A stretch of DNA of 64,000 nucleotides from an uncultured Clostridium sp. (GCA_900555615.1 USMB01000001.1:74495-138494), one strand, 5' to 3'; shown: positions 36,038-45,146, counted from the first letter of the stretch. Notes: generated by a model from the letters alone, not told the origin. A program made the numbers and translations.

Positions 36038-37357
36038 ATGAAAGAAAAAGGAATTTTACTTCCAATATTTTCACTTCCAAGCAAATATGGAATTGGAGAC
36101 TTTGGATATGAAGCATATGAATTTATAGATATATTAAGTGAAAACAATATAAAATATTGGGAAGTCTTGCCAATAAACGAATGTAACAAATTGCCATACT
36201 CTCCAATAAGTTATTATGCAATAGAAGAAGATTACATATCTTTGGACAAATTAAAAAAAGAAAAATTAATAAAAGATGCGGAAATACGAGAAAGCAAAGA
36301 TAGAGCAATATATGATGATTTCAAAGAAAAATACTATAATGAAGCATTTAGCAATTTCAGACCCAATAATGAATATTATGAATTTATAATACTACAAGAA
36401 ATCAATGAATATGCTGAATTTAAAAGCAAAAAAACAGGAAAAAGTAAAGAATATCATTTATTTATTCAATATATGTTATATAAGCAATGGATGGAATTAA
36501 AACAATATGCTAATTCTAAAAATGTGCAAATAATTGGAGACATGCCAATGTACCCTGTGTTCGATTCAGTAGAAACTAAATTTCATCCAGAATGTTTTGA
36601 AATGGAAAATGGTAAATTTACATTTGAAGCAGGTACACCACCAGATTATTTTAATGAAAATGGTCAAAAATGGAATAGTCCTGTATATAATGTTAAAAAT
36701 ATAAAAAAGGACAATTATCAATATCTAATAAAAAGATTCAAATATCATTTAAAATTATTTGATAAAGTTAGAATAGATTATTTTAGAGGATATGATTCAT
36801 TCTTCAAGATTCCAATCGGAAAATCTGGAAAAGAAGGATGTTATACAGATGGCGTAAGTTATGGATTTTTTGATGAATTATTTAAAGACAATAGTGTAAA
36901 AATTGAGAACTTTATAATTGAAGATTTAGGAGAAATTAGAGAAGAAACAATAAAACTAAGAGAACACTATGGATTTACAAGGCAAAAAATATTGCAATTT
37001 ACAATAGATTTAGATAATTTCTATGATAGAGATAATGAAACGGAAAATGTACTTGTATTCCCTGGAAATCATGATTGTAACACAATTTATGGATGGTATA
37101 AAACACTTGATGATGACCATAAATGGAAATTAAAAGAGTTTTTAAAACGAAACAATTGTAATGATATAAATGTTAATATTGGAATTATGCAATATTTATC
37201 AAAATGTAAAGCTAAAATGCCAGTAATCATGGTACAAGATATTTTAGGATTAGATGAAAGTGCAAGAATAAATGTGCCAGGAACAGAAAGTGATAAAAAC
37301 TGGTCTTGGAAATTAATTGATTTTAATGATTTAAAAGAAAGAATAAAAGATTATTAA
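36038..37357 (+). CDS. malQ: 4-alpha-glucanotransferase (amylomaltase, GH77)
   Basis: Transfers maltodextrin segments between alpha-1,4-glucans in the cytoplasm. The 439 residues are shorter than the usual ~500. Landmarks: LPSKYGIGDFG, WEVLPINECNKLPYSPISYYAI, IIGDMPMYPVF, GTPPDYFNENGQKWNSPVYN, the nucleophile Asp in KVRIDYFRGYDSFF, the acid/base Glu in FIIEDLGEI and the third carboxylate in FPGNHDCNTIYGW. In most MalQ proteins this last motif reads GTHD, here GNHD. GAAAGG precedes ATG 36038. It forms a unit with pfkA 16 bp downstream, linking glucan use to glycolysis. Confidence 0.93.
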   Translation: MKEKGILLPIFSLPSKYGIGDFGYEAYEFIDILSENNIKYWEVLPINECNKLPYSPISYYAIEEDYISLDKLKKEKLIKDAEIRESKDRAIYDDFKEKYYNEAFSNFRPNNEYYEFIILQEINEYAEFKSKKTGKSKEYHLFIQYMLYKQWMELKQYANSKNVQIIGDMPMYPVFDSVETKFHPECFEMENGKFTFEAGTPPDYFNENGQKWNSPVYNVKNIKKDNYQYLIKRFKYHLKLFDKVRIDYFRGYDSFFKIPIGKSGKEGCYTDGVSYGFFDELFKDNSVKIENFIIEDLGEIREETIKLREHYGFTRQKILQFTIDLDNFYDRDNETENVLVFPGNHDCNTIYGWYKTLDDDHKWKLKEFLKRNNCNDINVNIGIMQYLSKCKAKMPVIMVQDILGLDESARINVPGTESDKNWSWKLIDFNDLKERIKDY

Positions 37358-37373
37358 TAGGGAGGAAATTCAG

Positions 37374-38519
37374 ATGATAAGAAAAGTAGCTATATTAGCA
37401 AATGGAGGAGATGTATCAGGATTTAATGCTGTTATTAGAGCAATTATAAAAACAGCAGAAAATAATGGAATAGATTGTTATGGGTTTATAGATGGATATA
37501 ATGGATTATTAAAAAACAATTTTGTAAAATTAGCAACATCAAATAATTCAACAGCTTCTGGAATATTACCAAAAGGAGGCTCAATAATTGGTTCATCAAC
37601 AAATGCAAATGTATTTAATTACAAAGTGGTAAATGAAGATGGATCAGTAGAATATAAAGATTTATCTGATGTATGTGTTGAAAATATTAAAAAAGATGGA
37701 TTTGATTGTATATTCACATTAGGAGGAGATGGAACTCAAAAATCAGCAAGAGATTTTTCAACAAAAGGAGTAAATGTAATTGGTGTTCCAAAAACAATTG
37801 ATAATGATGTTGCATGTACAGAAATTACATTTGGATATAATACAGCTGTATCTGTTGCAGCAGAAGCCTTAGACAGATTGCACACAACAGGTGAAACACA
37901 TCATAGAATAATGGTACTTGAAGTTATGGGAAGATATGCTGGATGGATAGCTCTAGAATCTGCAATTGCAGGAGGAGCAGATATTGCATTAATTCCAGAA
38001 ATACCATATGACTTAAATAAAGCAGTAGAAAAAATAAATGAAAGAAGAGCTCAAGGAAAAGAATTCAGTATAGTAGTTGTAGCAGAAGGAGCAGCACCAA
38101 AAGGTGGAACAATTACAGTTGCAAATAAAAGAGATAATGGAGCAGGTGTAGATAACAACAAACTTGGTGGAGTTGGACAAGTAGTTGCAAAACAACTTGA
38201 AGAATTAACAGGTCTTGAGGCTAGAAATACAACTTTAGGATATATGCAAAGAGGTGGAACTCCAACAGCATTTGATAGAGTTTTATCAACTAAATATGGT
38301 GCAAAAGCTATGGAACTTGCATTAGATGGAAAGTTCGGAGTACTAACGGTAATTAAAAATGGAAAATTAGACTATGTTTCATTAGAAGATGTTGTAGGAA
38401 GAAATACTAAAATAGGAGCTGTTTCAGGAAATACAGCAGAAAGTAATTTAAGAAAAGTTACTATGGATGATGATTTAGTAAAAACAGCTAGAGATATAGG
38501 AATATGCTTAGGCGATTAA
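37374..38519 (+). CDS. pfkA: 6-phosphofructokinase (PFK-A family, group III-like)
   Basis: Phosphorylates fructose 6-phosphate in glycolysis; 381 residues, longer than the ~320 of classical ATP-PFK. The start RKVAILANGGDVSGFNAVIRA is diverged from the usual GGDxxGxN. The phosphoryl donor site reads TLGGDGTQKSA and the next motif GVPKTIDNDVACTEITFG. The Gly after GGD is the ATP-type residue, whereas the Lys in PKTIDND is the one found in PPi-dependent and mixed enzymes. MGRYAGWIA and LGYMQRGGTPTAFDR complete the active site. GGAGG precedes ATG 37374. It is co-transcribed with malQ. Confidence 0.92.
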   Translation: MIRKVAILANGGDVSGFNAVIRAIIKTAENNGIDCYGFIDGYNGLLKNNFVKLATSNNSTASGILPKGGSIIGSSTNANVFNYKVVNEDGSVEYKDLSDVCVENIKKDGFDCIFTLGGDGTQKSARDFSTKGVNVIGVPKTIDNDVACTEITFGYNTAVSVAAEALDRLHTTGETHHRIMVLEVMGRYAGWIALESAIAGGADIALIPEIPYDLNKAVEKINERRAQGKEFSIVVVAEGAAPKGGTITVANKRDNGAGVDNNKLGGVGQVVAKQLEELTGLEARNTTLGYMQRGGTPTAFDRVLSTKYGAKAMELALDGKFGVLTVIKNGKLDYVSLEDVVGRNTKIGAVSGNTAESNLRKVTMDDDLVKTARDIGICLGD

Positions 38520-38548
38520 TAATTCACAAAAAATTCACACAATTCGTG

Positions 38549-38593
38549 TTGACAAAATGACACTGTGTCATTATAATTATGACAGAGTGTTAT
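38549..38593 (+). promoter_or_regulatory. Consensus promoter with two TetR-type operators
   Basis: TTGACA (38549-38554), exactly 17 bp, TATAAT (38572-38577). The spacer contains the perfect palindrome ATGACACTGTGTCAT (38557-38571). A second, imperfect copy ATGACAGAGTGTTAT (38579-38593) follows 22 bp on, just after the -10. Binding of the encoded TetR regulator here would block RNA polymerase. Confidence 0.85.
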
Positions 38594-38641
38594 TTTTGCG
38601 TTTTGTGGGGAAACGTGATAATTAGGAGGGAAGTGATAGAA

Positions 38642-39262
38642 GTGCCAAAAGAAACTTTTCTAAAGCTTTCAAATGAGAAACAGCAAAAAGTGTTAGATGC
38701 TGCAAAGAAAGAATTTGCAAGAGTTCCAATAGAAAATGTCTCAATAAAAAACATTGTAGAAGATGCAGATATTGCAAGAGGCAGTTTTTATCAATATTTT
38801 GAAAGCAAAGAAGATTTGCTGGTTTATCTTTTAAAAGAAAAAGCAGAGCAAGTATCAAATAAAGTAAAAGAAAAAATCCAAGAAACAGATGGAGATTTAT
38901 TTGAAACATATATTTTCTTGTATGATATGGCAATAGAAAATTTCATGAAAAAAGAAGATGAAGACTTGTATAAGCAAATATTTATAAATATAAAATCATC
39001 TGATGAAAGTATATTTGATTTAATGAAAAATACCAAACCAAAAGATGTCATAAAATATTGTGATTTGTTAAATACCAAAAATTTAAAAATAGAAAATCAG
39101 CAAGATTTTATGGTAATATGTGAAATGTTAAATGCAATTACAAGAAAATCAATTATAAAAAATTTTAAAGGAGTTTCAAAAGAAGAATGTAGAAGCACAT
39201 TTCTTAAAGAAATAGAATATTTAAAATATGGAATTATAAAAAAGGAGGATAAAAATGCTTAA
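38642..39262 (+). CDS. TetR/AcrR family transcriptional regulator
   Basis: 206 residues from GTG 38642. The N-terminal helix-turn-helix is clear: KVLDAAKKEFARVPIENVSIKNIVEDADIARGSFYQYFESKEDLLVYLL. The C-terminal ligand domain is helical and not assignable. The frame opens at 38579 and GTG 38633 is also in frame, but AGGAGGG at 38624-38630 and the family-like start PKETFLKLSNEKQ favour 38642. It overlaps the first ABC exporter gene by 8 bp and is headed by a promoter with two palindromes, so I infer a self-repressing regulator of the exporter that follows. Confidence 0.9.
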   Translation: MPKETFLKLSNEKQQKVLDAAKKEFARVPIENVSIKNIVEDADIARGSFYQYFESKEDLLVYLLKEKAEQVSNKVKEKIQETDGDLFETYIFLYDMAIENFMKKEDEDLYKQIFINIKSSDESIFDLMKNTKPKDVIKYCDLLNTKNLKIENQQDFMVICEMLNAITRKSIIKNFKGVSKEECRSTFLKEIEYLKYGIIKKEDKNA

Positions 39263-41459
39263 AGTATTAAAAAAATTAAAACAATCATGGCTATCAGTAG
39301 TAGTTATTGTAGCATTACTATGTGTGCAAGCAACAGTTGATTTGGAATTGCCAAATTACACATCAAAAATAGTAAATACAGGAATTCAGGCTGGTGGAAT
39401 TGAATATGCAGTTCCAGAAGTAATCAGCAAAAACGACATGGATTCAATACTTTTGTTTACAAATAGTGATGATGAAATATTAGAAAAATATTCAGTTGCA
39501 AGTGCAACAGATTTAACAAATAAACAAGAAAGAACTTTAAAAAAATATTTAAAAGAAGATTATAACAAAGACGAAATCTATGTAATAAAAGATTTAAAAA
39601 CTGACGAGAAAGAAGCTCTTGAAGAATTGATGACAAAACCAATTATTATTTCTCAAACAGTTCAAAACAAAGAAATTTTAAAATCTATGCCACAAGAGCA
39701 ATTAGCAAAAATGTTGGAAGAATCATCAAAACAAATTGACTCAATGCAAGACTCAATAAAAACACAAGCAGCAGTAGCATATGTAAAAACACTTTACAAA
39801 GATACAAATGTTGATACAGATAAAATTCAAATGAACTATATAATGATAGCTGGTCTAAAAATGTTAGCATTAGCAGCAATTAGTATGGCATCAGGAATTA
39901 CAATTATGATGTTGTCATCACGTGTAGGTGCAAGACTTTCTAAAACATTAAGAGAAGAAGTATTTAATAAAGTACTAAGCTTTTCAAACAAAGAATTGCG
40001 TGAATTTTCAACAGCATCTTTAATTACACGTAGTACAAACGATGTTCAACAAATTCAACAATTAATGGCAATGTTATTTAGAACAGTTGTATATGCTCCA
40101 ATAATAGGTATAGGTGGAACTATAAAAGTATTAAATGAAAGCAACAGTTCAATGGCTTGGATTATTGGATTAGCAGTTATTACAATTATTCTAGTAGTAG
40201 GTGTATTATTTGCAATAGCAATGCCAAAATTCAAGAAATTACAAGAATTGGTTGATAAGCTAAATAAAGTATCAAGAGAAATCTTAACAGGTTTACCAGT
40301 TATAAGAGCATTTAACACAGAGAAAAAAGAAGAAAAAAGATTTGATAATGCAAATAGTGATTTAATGAAGGCAAACATATTTGTAAATACAGCAATGTCA
40401 ATTATGATGCCAATGATGATGTTTATAATGAATGGAGTTTCAATCCTAATAATATGGGTTGGAGGCCATAACATCGACCAAGGTGTAATGCAAGTTGGAG
40501 ACATGTTAGCATTCATACAATATGCAATGCAAATAGTAATGAGCTTCTTAATGATATCAATGATATCTATAATGCTTCCAAGAGCTTCTGTATCAGCAAA
40601 CCGTATTATGAAAGTACTTGAAACAGAACCAAGCATAAAAGATAAAGAAAATACAAAGAAATTAGATCCAAGTAAAAAAGGATTAGTTGAATTTAAGAAT
40701 GTATCATTTAAATATCCAGATGCTGATGCTGAAATTCTTTCTGATATAAACTTTACAGCAGAATCAGGAAAAACAACAGCAATAATAGGAAGTACTGGTA
40801 GTGGAAAATCTACAGTAGTAAATTTAATACCTAGATTTTATGATGTAACAGGTGGAGAGCTTCTAGTTGATGGAGTTAATGTAAAAGATTTATCACAAAA
40901 AGAATTAAGAGATATAATTGGATTTGTGCCACAAAAAGGAGTTTTATTTTCAGGTACAATAGAATCTAATATAAAATATTCAGATGAAAATATGTCTGAT
41001 GAGCAAATGATTAATGCAGCAGAAATTGCACAAGCAACAGAATTTATAAATGGAAAAACAGATAAATATAAATCAGAAATTGCACAAGGCGGAAACAATG
41101 TTTCAGGAGGTCAAAAGCAAAGGCTTTCTATTGCAAGAGCAGTTGCAAAAGACCCAGAAATATTTGTATTTGATGATAGTTTTTCAGCATTAGACTTTAA
41201 AACAGATGCAGCATTAAGAGAAGCGTTAGCACAAAAAACAAAAAATAAGACATCTATTATAGTTGCACAAAGAATTAGTACAATTCTAAATGCAGATAAA
41301 ATTATAGTTTTAGATGACGGAAAAATCGTAGGTCAAGGAACACACGAAGAATTATATAAAACAAACGAAACATATAAACAAATAGCTTTATCACAATTAT
41401 CTGAAGAAGAATTAACAAAAGACTTTTCAGATAAGGATAATAAAGAAAGGGGGGAATAA
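39255..41459 (+). CDS. ABC exporter half-transporter with extended outer loop and degenerate ATPase site
   Basis: 734 residues: membrane domain with six helices and a C-terminal nucleotide-binding domain. An unusual insert of about 150 residues, charged and helical, lies between the first and second helices (about 35-200) and should face outside. The ATPase has Walker A GSTGSGKSTVV, signature NVSGGQKQRLSIARA, Walker B FVFDDSFSALD with Asp in place of the catalytic Glu, and a switch loop IIVAQRIST with Gln instead of His. Such a degenerate half pairs with a canonical one in heterodimeric exporters (BmrCD, LmrCD, TM287/288). The partner gene starts 1 bp after the stop. Multidrug or peptide export under TetR control is inferred. 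Confidence 0.92.
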   Translation: MLKVLKKLKQSWLSVVVIVALLCVQATVDLELPNYTSKIVNTGIQAGGIEYAVPEVISKNDMDSILLFTNSDDEILEKYSVASATDLTNKQERTLKKYLKEDYNKDEIYVIKDLKTDEKEALEELMTKPIIISQTVQNKEILKSMPQEQLAKMLEESSKQIDSMQDSIKTQAAVAYVKTLYKDTNVDTDKIQMNYIMIAGLKMLALAAISMASGITIMMLSSRVGARLSKTLREEVFNKVLSFSNKELREFSTASLITRSTNDVQQIQQLMAMLFRTVVYAPIIGIGGTIKVLNESNSSMAWIIGLAVITIILVVGVLFAIAMPKFKKLQELVDKLNKVSREILTGLPVIRAFNTEKKEEKRFDNANSDLMKANIFVNTAMSIMMPMMMFIMNGVSILIIWVGGHNIDQGVMQVGDMLAFIQYAMQIVMSFLMISMISIMLPRASVSANRIMKVLETEPSIKDKENTKKLDPSKKGLVEFKNVSFKYPDADAEILSDINFTAESGKTTAIIGSTGSGKSTVVNLIPRFYDVTGGELLVDGVNVKDLSQKELRDIIGFVPQKGVLFSGTIESNIKYSDENMSDEQMINAAEIAQATEFINGKTDKYKSEIAQGGNNVSGGQKQRLSIARAVAKDPEIFVFDDSFSALDFKTDAALREALAQKTKNKTSIIVAQRISTILNADKIIVLDDGKIVGQGTHEELYKTNETYKQIALSQLSEEELTKDFSDKDNKERGE

Positions 41460-41460
41460 T

Positions 41461-43278
41461 ATGCCAGGACCAATGGGAGGACCTAGAGCAGGTCATGTAA
41501 CAGAAAAAGCAAAAGATTTTAAAGGAACAACTAAAAAATTAATTGGACAATATTTGTCAAAATACAAAATCGGTTTAATTATAGTTATAATCTTTGCAGT
41601 TGGAAGTACAATATTTTCAATTATTGGACCTAAAATTTTAGGTAATGCTACAACTGAAATATATAATGGATTAGTAAACAAATTGTATGGCACAGGTGGA
41701 ATTGACTTTAGGAAAATAGGAACAATTTTATTAACATTATTGGGATTATATGTCTTGAGCGCATTATTCTCTTTTATACAAGGACTTACTATGACAAGAA
41801 TATCTCAAAAGCTTACATATAGACTTAGAAAAGATATATCAGAAAAGATAAATAAATTGCCTATGAATTACTATGACAAAAAGACAAATGGAGAAGTATT
41901 ATCAGTTATAACAAATGATATTGACACATTAGGAACAAACTTAAACCAAAGTGTAACACAAATTATCACATCAGTTTGTACATTAGTTGGTATTGCAATA
42001 ATGATGTTATCAATTAGTTGGCAAATGACATTAATTTCACTTATAGTTATGCCAATAGGAGCTTTTTTAGTAAAAATAATTGTTGGAAAATCTCAAAAAT
42101 ACTTTAAGAGACAACAAGATTATTTAGGACATGTAAATGGTCAAGTAGAAGAAGTATATTCAGGATTAACTGTTGTAAAAGCATTTAATGGAGAAAATAA
42201 TGCAAGAACAGAATTTGCAAAAGAAAATAATGAATTATATAAATCTGCATGGAGATCACAATTCTTATCAGGACTTATGTTTCCAGTAATGGAATTTATA
42301 TCTAATATAGGATATGTAGGTGTTGCAATTGCTGGTGGATATTTAGCAATCAATGGAAAAATTACTGTTGGTAATATTCAAAGCTTTATACAATATAACA
42401 AGCAATTTACACAACCAATAAATCAAATTGCACAAGTATCAAGTATGTTACAAGCTATGGTTGCTGCAACTGAAAGAATTTTTGAATTCTTAGAGGAAAA
42501 AGATGAAGTAGAAACAGCTAAAGAAGGTGTAACAACAAAAGGATTAAAAGGCAATGTAACATTTGACCACGTAAAATTCGGTTATAATCCAGATAATATA
42601 GTTATAAAGGACTTTAATGCAGAAGTGCATGATGGTCAAAAAATAGCTATTGTAGGACCAACTGGAGCAGGAAAAACAACAATGGTAAAATTATTGATGA
42701 GATTTTATGATGTTACAGATGGTAGAATTTTAGTTGATGGACACAATGTAAAAGACTTTGAAAGAGGCGAACTTCGTCAAATGTTCGGAATGGTATTACA
42801 AGATACTTGGCTATTTGGCGGAACTGTAAAAGATAATATCAAATATGGAAAAGAAGATGCAACAGATGATGAAGTTATAGAAGCGACAAAAGCAGCTCAT
42901 GTACATCATTATATCAAAACTTTGCCAAATGGATATAATTCAGAAATTAATGAAGAGTCAAGCAATATTTCAGCTGGTCAAAAACAATTATTGACAATAG
43001 CTAGAGTTATCTTAACAGACCCTAAAATATTGATTTTGGATGAAGCTACAAGTTCTATCGATACTAGAACAGAAATTCAAATCCAAAAGGCTATGGATAA
43101 TTTAATGAAGGGTAGAACATCTTTTATTATTGCACATAGATTGTCTACAATTAAGAATGCTGATTTGATTTTGGTTATGGATCATGGTGATATTGTTGAA
43201 CAAGGTACTCATGAAGAACTTCTTGCTAAAGGTGGATTTTATGAGAAATTGTATAATAGCCAATTCGACGAGCAATAA
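41461..43278 (+). CDS. ABC exporter half-transporter with canonical ATPase site
   Basis: 605 residues, six membrane helices and an ATPase domain. Walker A is GPTGAGKTTMV, Walker B ILILDEATSSID with the catalytic Glu, and the switch His is present in IIAHRLSTIK. The signature motif reads NISAGQKQLLTIAR, a degenerate LSGGQ, which would complement the intact signature of the partner. Together they make one good and one poor ATP site, the usual arrangement in heterodimers. GGGGGAAT precedes ATG 41461. The N-terminal residues PGPMGGPRAGH are typical of this clostridial pair. Confidence 0.93.
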   Translation: MPGPMGGPRAGHVTEKAKDFKGTTKKLIGQYLSKYKIGLIIVIIFAVGSTIFSIIGPKILGNATTEIYNGLVNKLYGTGGIDFRKIGTILLTLLGLYVLSALFSFIQGLTMTRISQKLTYRLRKDISEKINKLPMNYYDKKTNGEVLSVITNDIDTLGTNLNQSVTQIITSVCTLVGIAIMMLSISWQMTLISLIVMPIGAFLVKIIVGKSQKYFKRQQDYLGHVNGQVEEVYSGLTVVKAFNGENNARTEFAKENNELYKSAWRSQFLSGLMFPVMEFISNIGYVGVAIAGGYLAINGKITVGNIQSFIQYNKQFTQPINQIAQVSSMLQAMVAATERIFEFLEEKDEVETAKEGVTTKGLKGNVTFDHVKFGYNPDNIVIKDFNAEVHDGQKIAIVGPTGAGKTTMVKLLMRFYDVTDGRILVDGHNVKDFERGELRQMFGMVLQDTWLFGGTVKDNIKYGKEDATDDEVIEATKAAHVHHYIKTLPNGYNSEINEESSNISAGQKQLLTIARVILTDPKILILDEATSSIDTRTEIQIQKAMDNLMKGRTSFIIAHRLSTIKNADLILVMDHGDIVEQGTHEELLAKGGFYEKLYNSQFDEQ

Positions 43279-43280
43279 AG

Positions 43281-43448
43281 GGCGAAAAATGTGAATTCTG
43301 TGTAGTCTTAGAACGACAACACTTTGACACTTCTCGTAAATTTGACTTACTTGCCAAAAAAAGAGGAGAATTGAGAAAAAACAAAGGAATCACAGTTAGA
43401 TGGGCATTGGATATCAGTGATTTTAATATAGAAATTATAGAAAAATGA
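43281..43448 (+). pseudogene. C-terminal gene fragment at the left edge of the conjugative block
   Basis: Directly behind the ABC exporter stop, a frame without start codon reads GEKCEFCVVLERQHFDTSRKF, continues through LLAKKRGELRKNKGITVRW and ends in NIEIIEK at TGA 43446-43448. The text looks like real protein (paired Cys, balanced composition), but no start or upstream part exists, so I read it as the tail of a gene cut off by insertion or deletion. The family is unknown to me. Confidence 0.5.
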
Positions 43449-43471
43449 GTTTTTATGACTCATTTTTTTTA
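43442..43471 (+). terminator. Terminator 16 nt before the first gene of the conjugative block
   Basis: AATGAGT and ACTCATT with a TTTTATG loop are followed by a T-run. The next gene starts only 16 nt later without a visible promoter between, so it could act as attenuator. Confidence 0.75.
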
Positions 43472-43486
43472 ATGGAGGTAATTATA

Positions 43487-43693
43487 TTGGAAAATAAAGA
43501 ATTAAATGAAGAGAAAGAATTTGATGAGGAAAAGAAATTAAAAGATGTAAGTGAAATGGTAAAAGTAACGAGAATACTTCAAGATATACTAGATAATAAG
43601 ATATCGAATATAATAGAAAGTGAATTAAAGAAAAATAATATTGAAAAAAATTTAGCGATTGAGGTAAAAATAGATGTAGATTTCTATAATTAA
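43487..43693 (+). CDS. Small acidic protein, 68 aa
   Basis: TTG start at 43487 with TGGAGG 43473-43478 upstream; the frame is open from 43445. The product is very rich in Glu and Lys, with a helical KLKDVSEMVKVTRILQDILDNKI segment, and ends in EVKIDVDFYN. No family recognised; the position before a replication-type gene suggests a control or accessory protein of the element. Confidence 0.55.
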   Translation: MENKELNEEKEFDEEKKLKDVSEMVKVTRILQDILDNKISNIIESELKKNNIEKNLAIEVKIDVDFYN

Positions 43694-43717
43694 ATTTTAA
43701 ATGAGGTGATGCTAGAT

Positions 43718-44470
43718 GTGAGCGAAGAAAGACAACCGTCATATTATGCAATAATACCAAGTACGGTAAGATATGATGAAAACTTGAAATATTCAGAAAG
43801 ATTACTCTATGGAGAAATTACAGCACTAATAGGAAAAGAAGGCTATTGTTTTGCAGGTAACAGCTATTTTGCAAAACTTTTTGGAGTGATACCAGGAACA
43901 ATTTCAAGATGGATTTCTCATTTAAGTAGATTAGGGTATATTAAAGTTGATGTAATAAGAAATGAAAAAAACGAAGTAATAGAAAGAAGGATTTTTATTA
44001 CAGATATAAGCTGTAGGAAAATTCTATCTGATACCTATGAGCAATTTGGCACATACCCCTATAAGCAAAATAAAACATACCCTATGAGCAAAAAAGCTAA
44101 AGATAATAATATAAATATTAGGATAGATAGATTTTTCTATTATATAATAAACATTAAAGGAGAAATTCCAAAGGATGTTGAAGAACTTTACAAAACAATT
44201 GAAAAACTAGAACTTAATTACACTAAAGAGATTATTGAGACATTTACTGAAGAGAATAAAGAAAAAATAAAAATACTCATGTATTGTATCAAAGAAATTT
44301 ATGAAAGTAACAAAAGAAATATATTATTAAAGGCAACAAGAGAAAAATTAATAGAGATATATGACCATTGCAAAAAAATTGAAAAAGATTATAAAGGAAC
44401 TGAGAAGGAGATTAACAACTTTTTTGAATATTTTTATGCAAGTGTTGTAAGAAAGTTAGAAGCTAACTAA
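43718..44470 (+). CDS. Helix-turn-helix protein resembling replisome organiser / replication initiator N-domains
   Basis: 250 residues from GTG 43718 (GAGGTGATG upstream; ATG 43709 also in frame). The N-terminal half begins YYAIIPSTVRYDENLKYSERLLYGEITALIGKEGYCFAGNSYFAKLFGV, followed by PGTISRWISHLSRLGYIKVD, a winged helix found at the start of phage replisome organisers and many plasmid or ICE replication proteins. The C-terminal half is helical and charged, without recognisable domain. A role in replication or control of the element is inferred. Confidence 0.75.
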   Translation: MSEERQPSYYAIIPSTVRYDENLKYSERLLYGEITALIGKEGYCFAGNSYFAKLFGVIPGTISRWISHLSRLGYIKVDVIRNEKNEVIERRIFITDISCRKILSDTYEQFGTYPYKQNKTYPMSKKAKDNNINIRIDRFFYYIINIKGEIPKDVEELYKTIEKLELNYTKEIIETFTEENKEKIKILMYCIKEIYESNKRNILLKATREKLIEIYDHCKKIEKDYKGTEKEINNFFEYFYASVVRKLEAN

Positions 44471-44506
44471 ATAGCTTTATTTTTTTACTTCAAAAGGAGG
44501 AAACTA

Positions 44507-44754
44507 ATGATTGAATCATATAACATAAACAATTCTGGATTAAATTCGATAATGAATAACTTTATGGAGAAAAGTTTTTTTTTATAATTATTTTCATTAC
44601 AATTTGGATTTTTTCTAGTTTAATAATCTGGTTTATAGGAGCTAAGATAAAATCAGAAAAAACAATCAAATTAGGGCTAAAGAATTTCATGTTAAGTGTC
44701 GTGATACAGATATCTGCATTAGCAATACCATTACTAATTGCCCTAATAAAATAA
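44507..44754 (+). CDS. Small two-helix membrane protein, frame broken at a T9 run
   Basis: ATG 44507 has AAAGGAGG upstream and reads MIESYNINNSGLNSIMNNFMEKS, then hits TAA 44585-44587 after the run of nine T (44575-44583). In the -1 frame the sequence continues as a coherent membrane protein (IIIFITIWIFSSLIIWFIG, KIKSEKTIKLGLKNFM, VIQISALAIPLLIALIK) to TAA 44752-44754, just before the pilin-like gene. One extra T restores a protein of about 83 residues. It may be polymerase slippage, phase variation, mutation or a sequencing error. Confidence 0.6.
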
Positions 44755-44770
44755 AGAAGGAGTGAGAGGT

Positions 44771-45142
44771 ATGAATATATCAAAACTAAAAAAGAAAATA
44801 GCAAAATCATCAATAATAGCACCATTTTTGGTAATGGCAACAAAAGCAAATGTATTTGCAACAACAATTGGAACACAAGAAGTTGAAACAGCAACTCAAA
44901 ATATTAAAGACGCTGTTATAAAACTTGCAATGCCGATTGGCTCAGTTTTAATGTTTATTAGTATTGTAATTATAGCAATTAAAATAATTGTAAATGCTAA
45001 TAATCCCAATAAAAGATCAGAAGGAATAGGAGGTCTTGCTTGGGTTGCAGCAGGATTTATGATACTTAGTTTAGCATTGATAATTTCAGGAATTATACTA
45101 AGTGTAGCAACAAATGGTTCAGGAAGTATGATTGGAGGATAA
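44771..45142 (+). CDS. VirB2/TrbC-like pilin of the T4SS
   Basis: 123 residues. A signal-peptide-like N-terminus (KKKIAKSSIIAPFLVMATKANVFAT) is followed by two hydrophobic helices (IKLAMPIGSVLMFISIVIIAIKIIV and GLAWVAAGFMILSLALIISGII) separated by a polar loop with ANNPNKRSEG. This is the size and layout of VirB2/TrbC-type T4SS pilins and matches its place right before PrgI. AAGGAGTGAGAGGT precedes ATG 44771; GTG 44762 is an upstream alternative. Confidence 0.75.
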   Translation: MNISKLKKKIAKSSIIAPFLVMATKANVFATTIGTQEVETATQNIKDAVIKLAMPIGSVLMFISIVIIAIKIIVNANNPNKRSEGIGGLAWVAAGFMILSLALIISGIILSVATNGSGSMIGG

Positions 45143-45146
45143 CAAT

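Noticed and set aside
40055..40636. Minus-strand frame of 193 codons
   Set aside because: Antisense to the membrane domain of the ABC exporter; Ile/Ala-rich text with no start signals.
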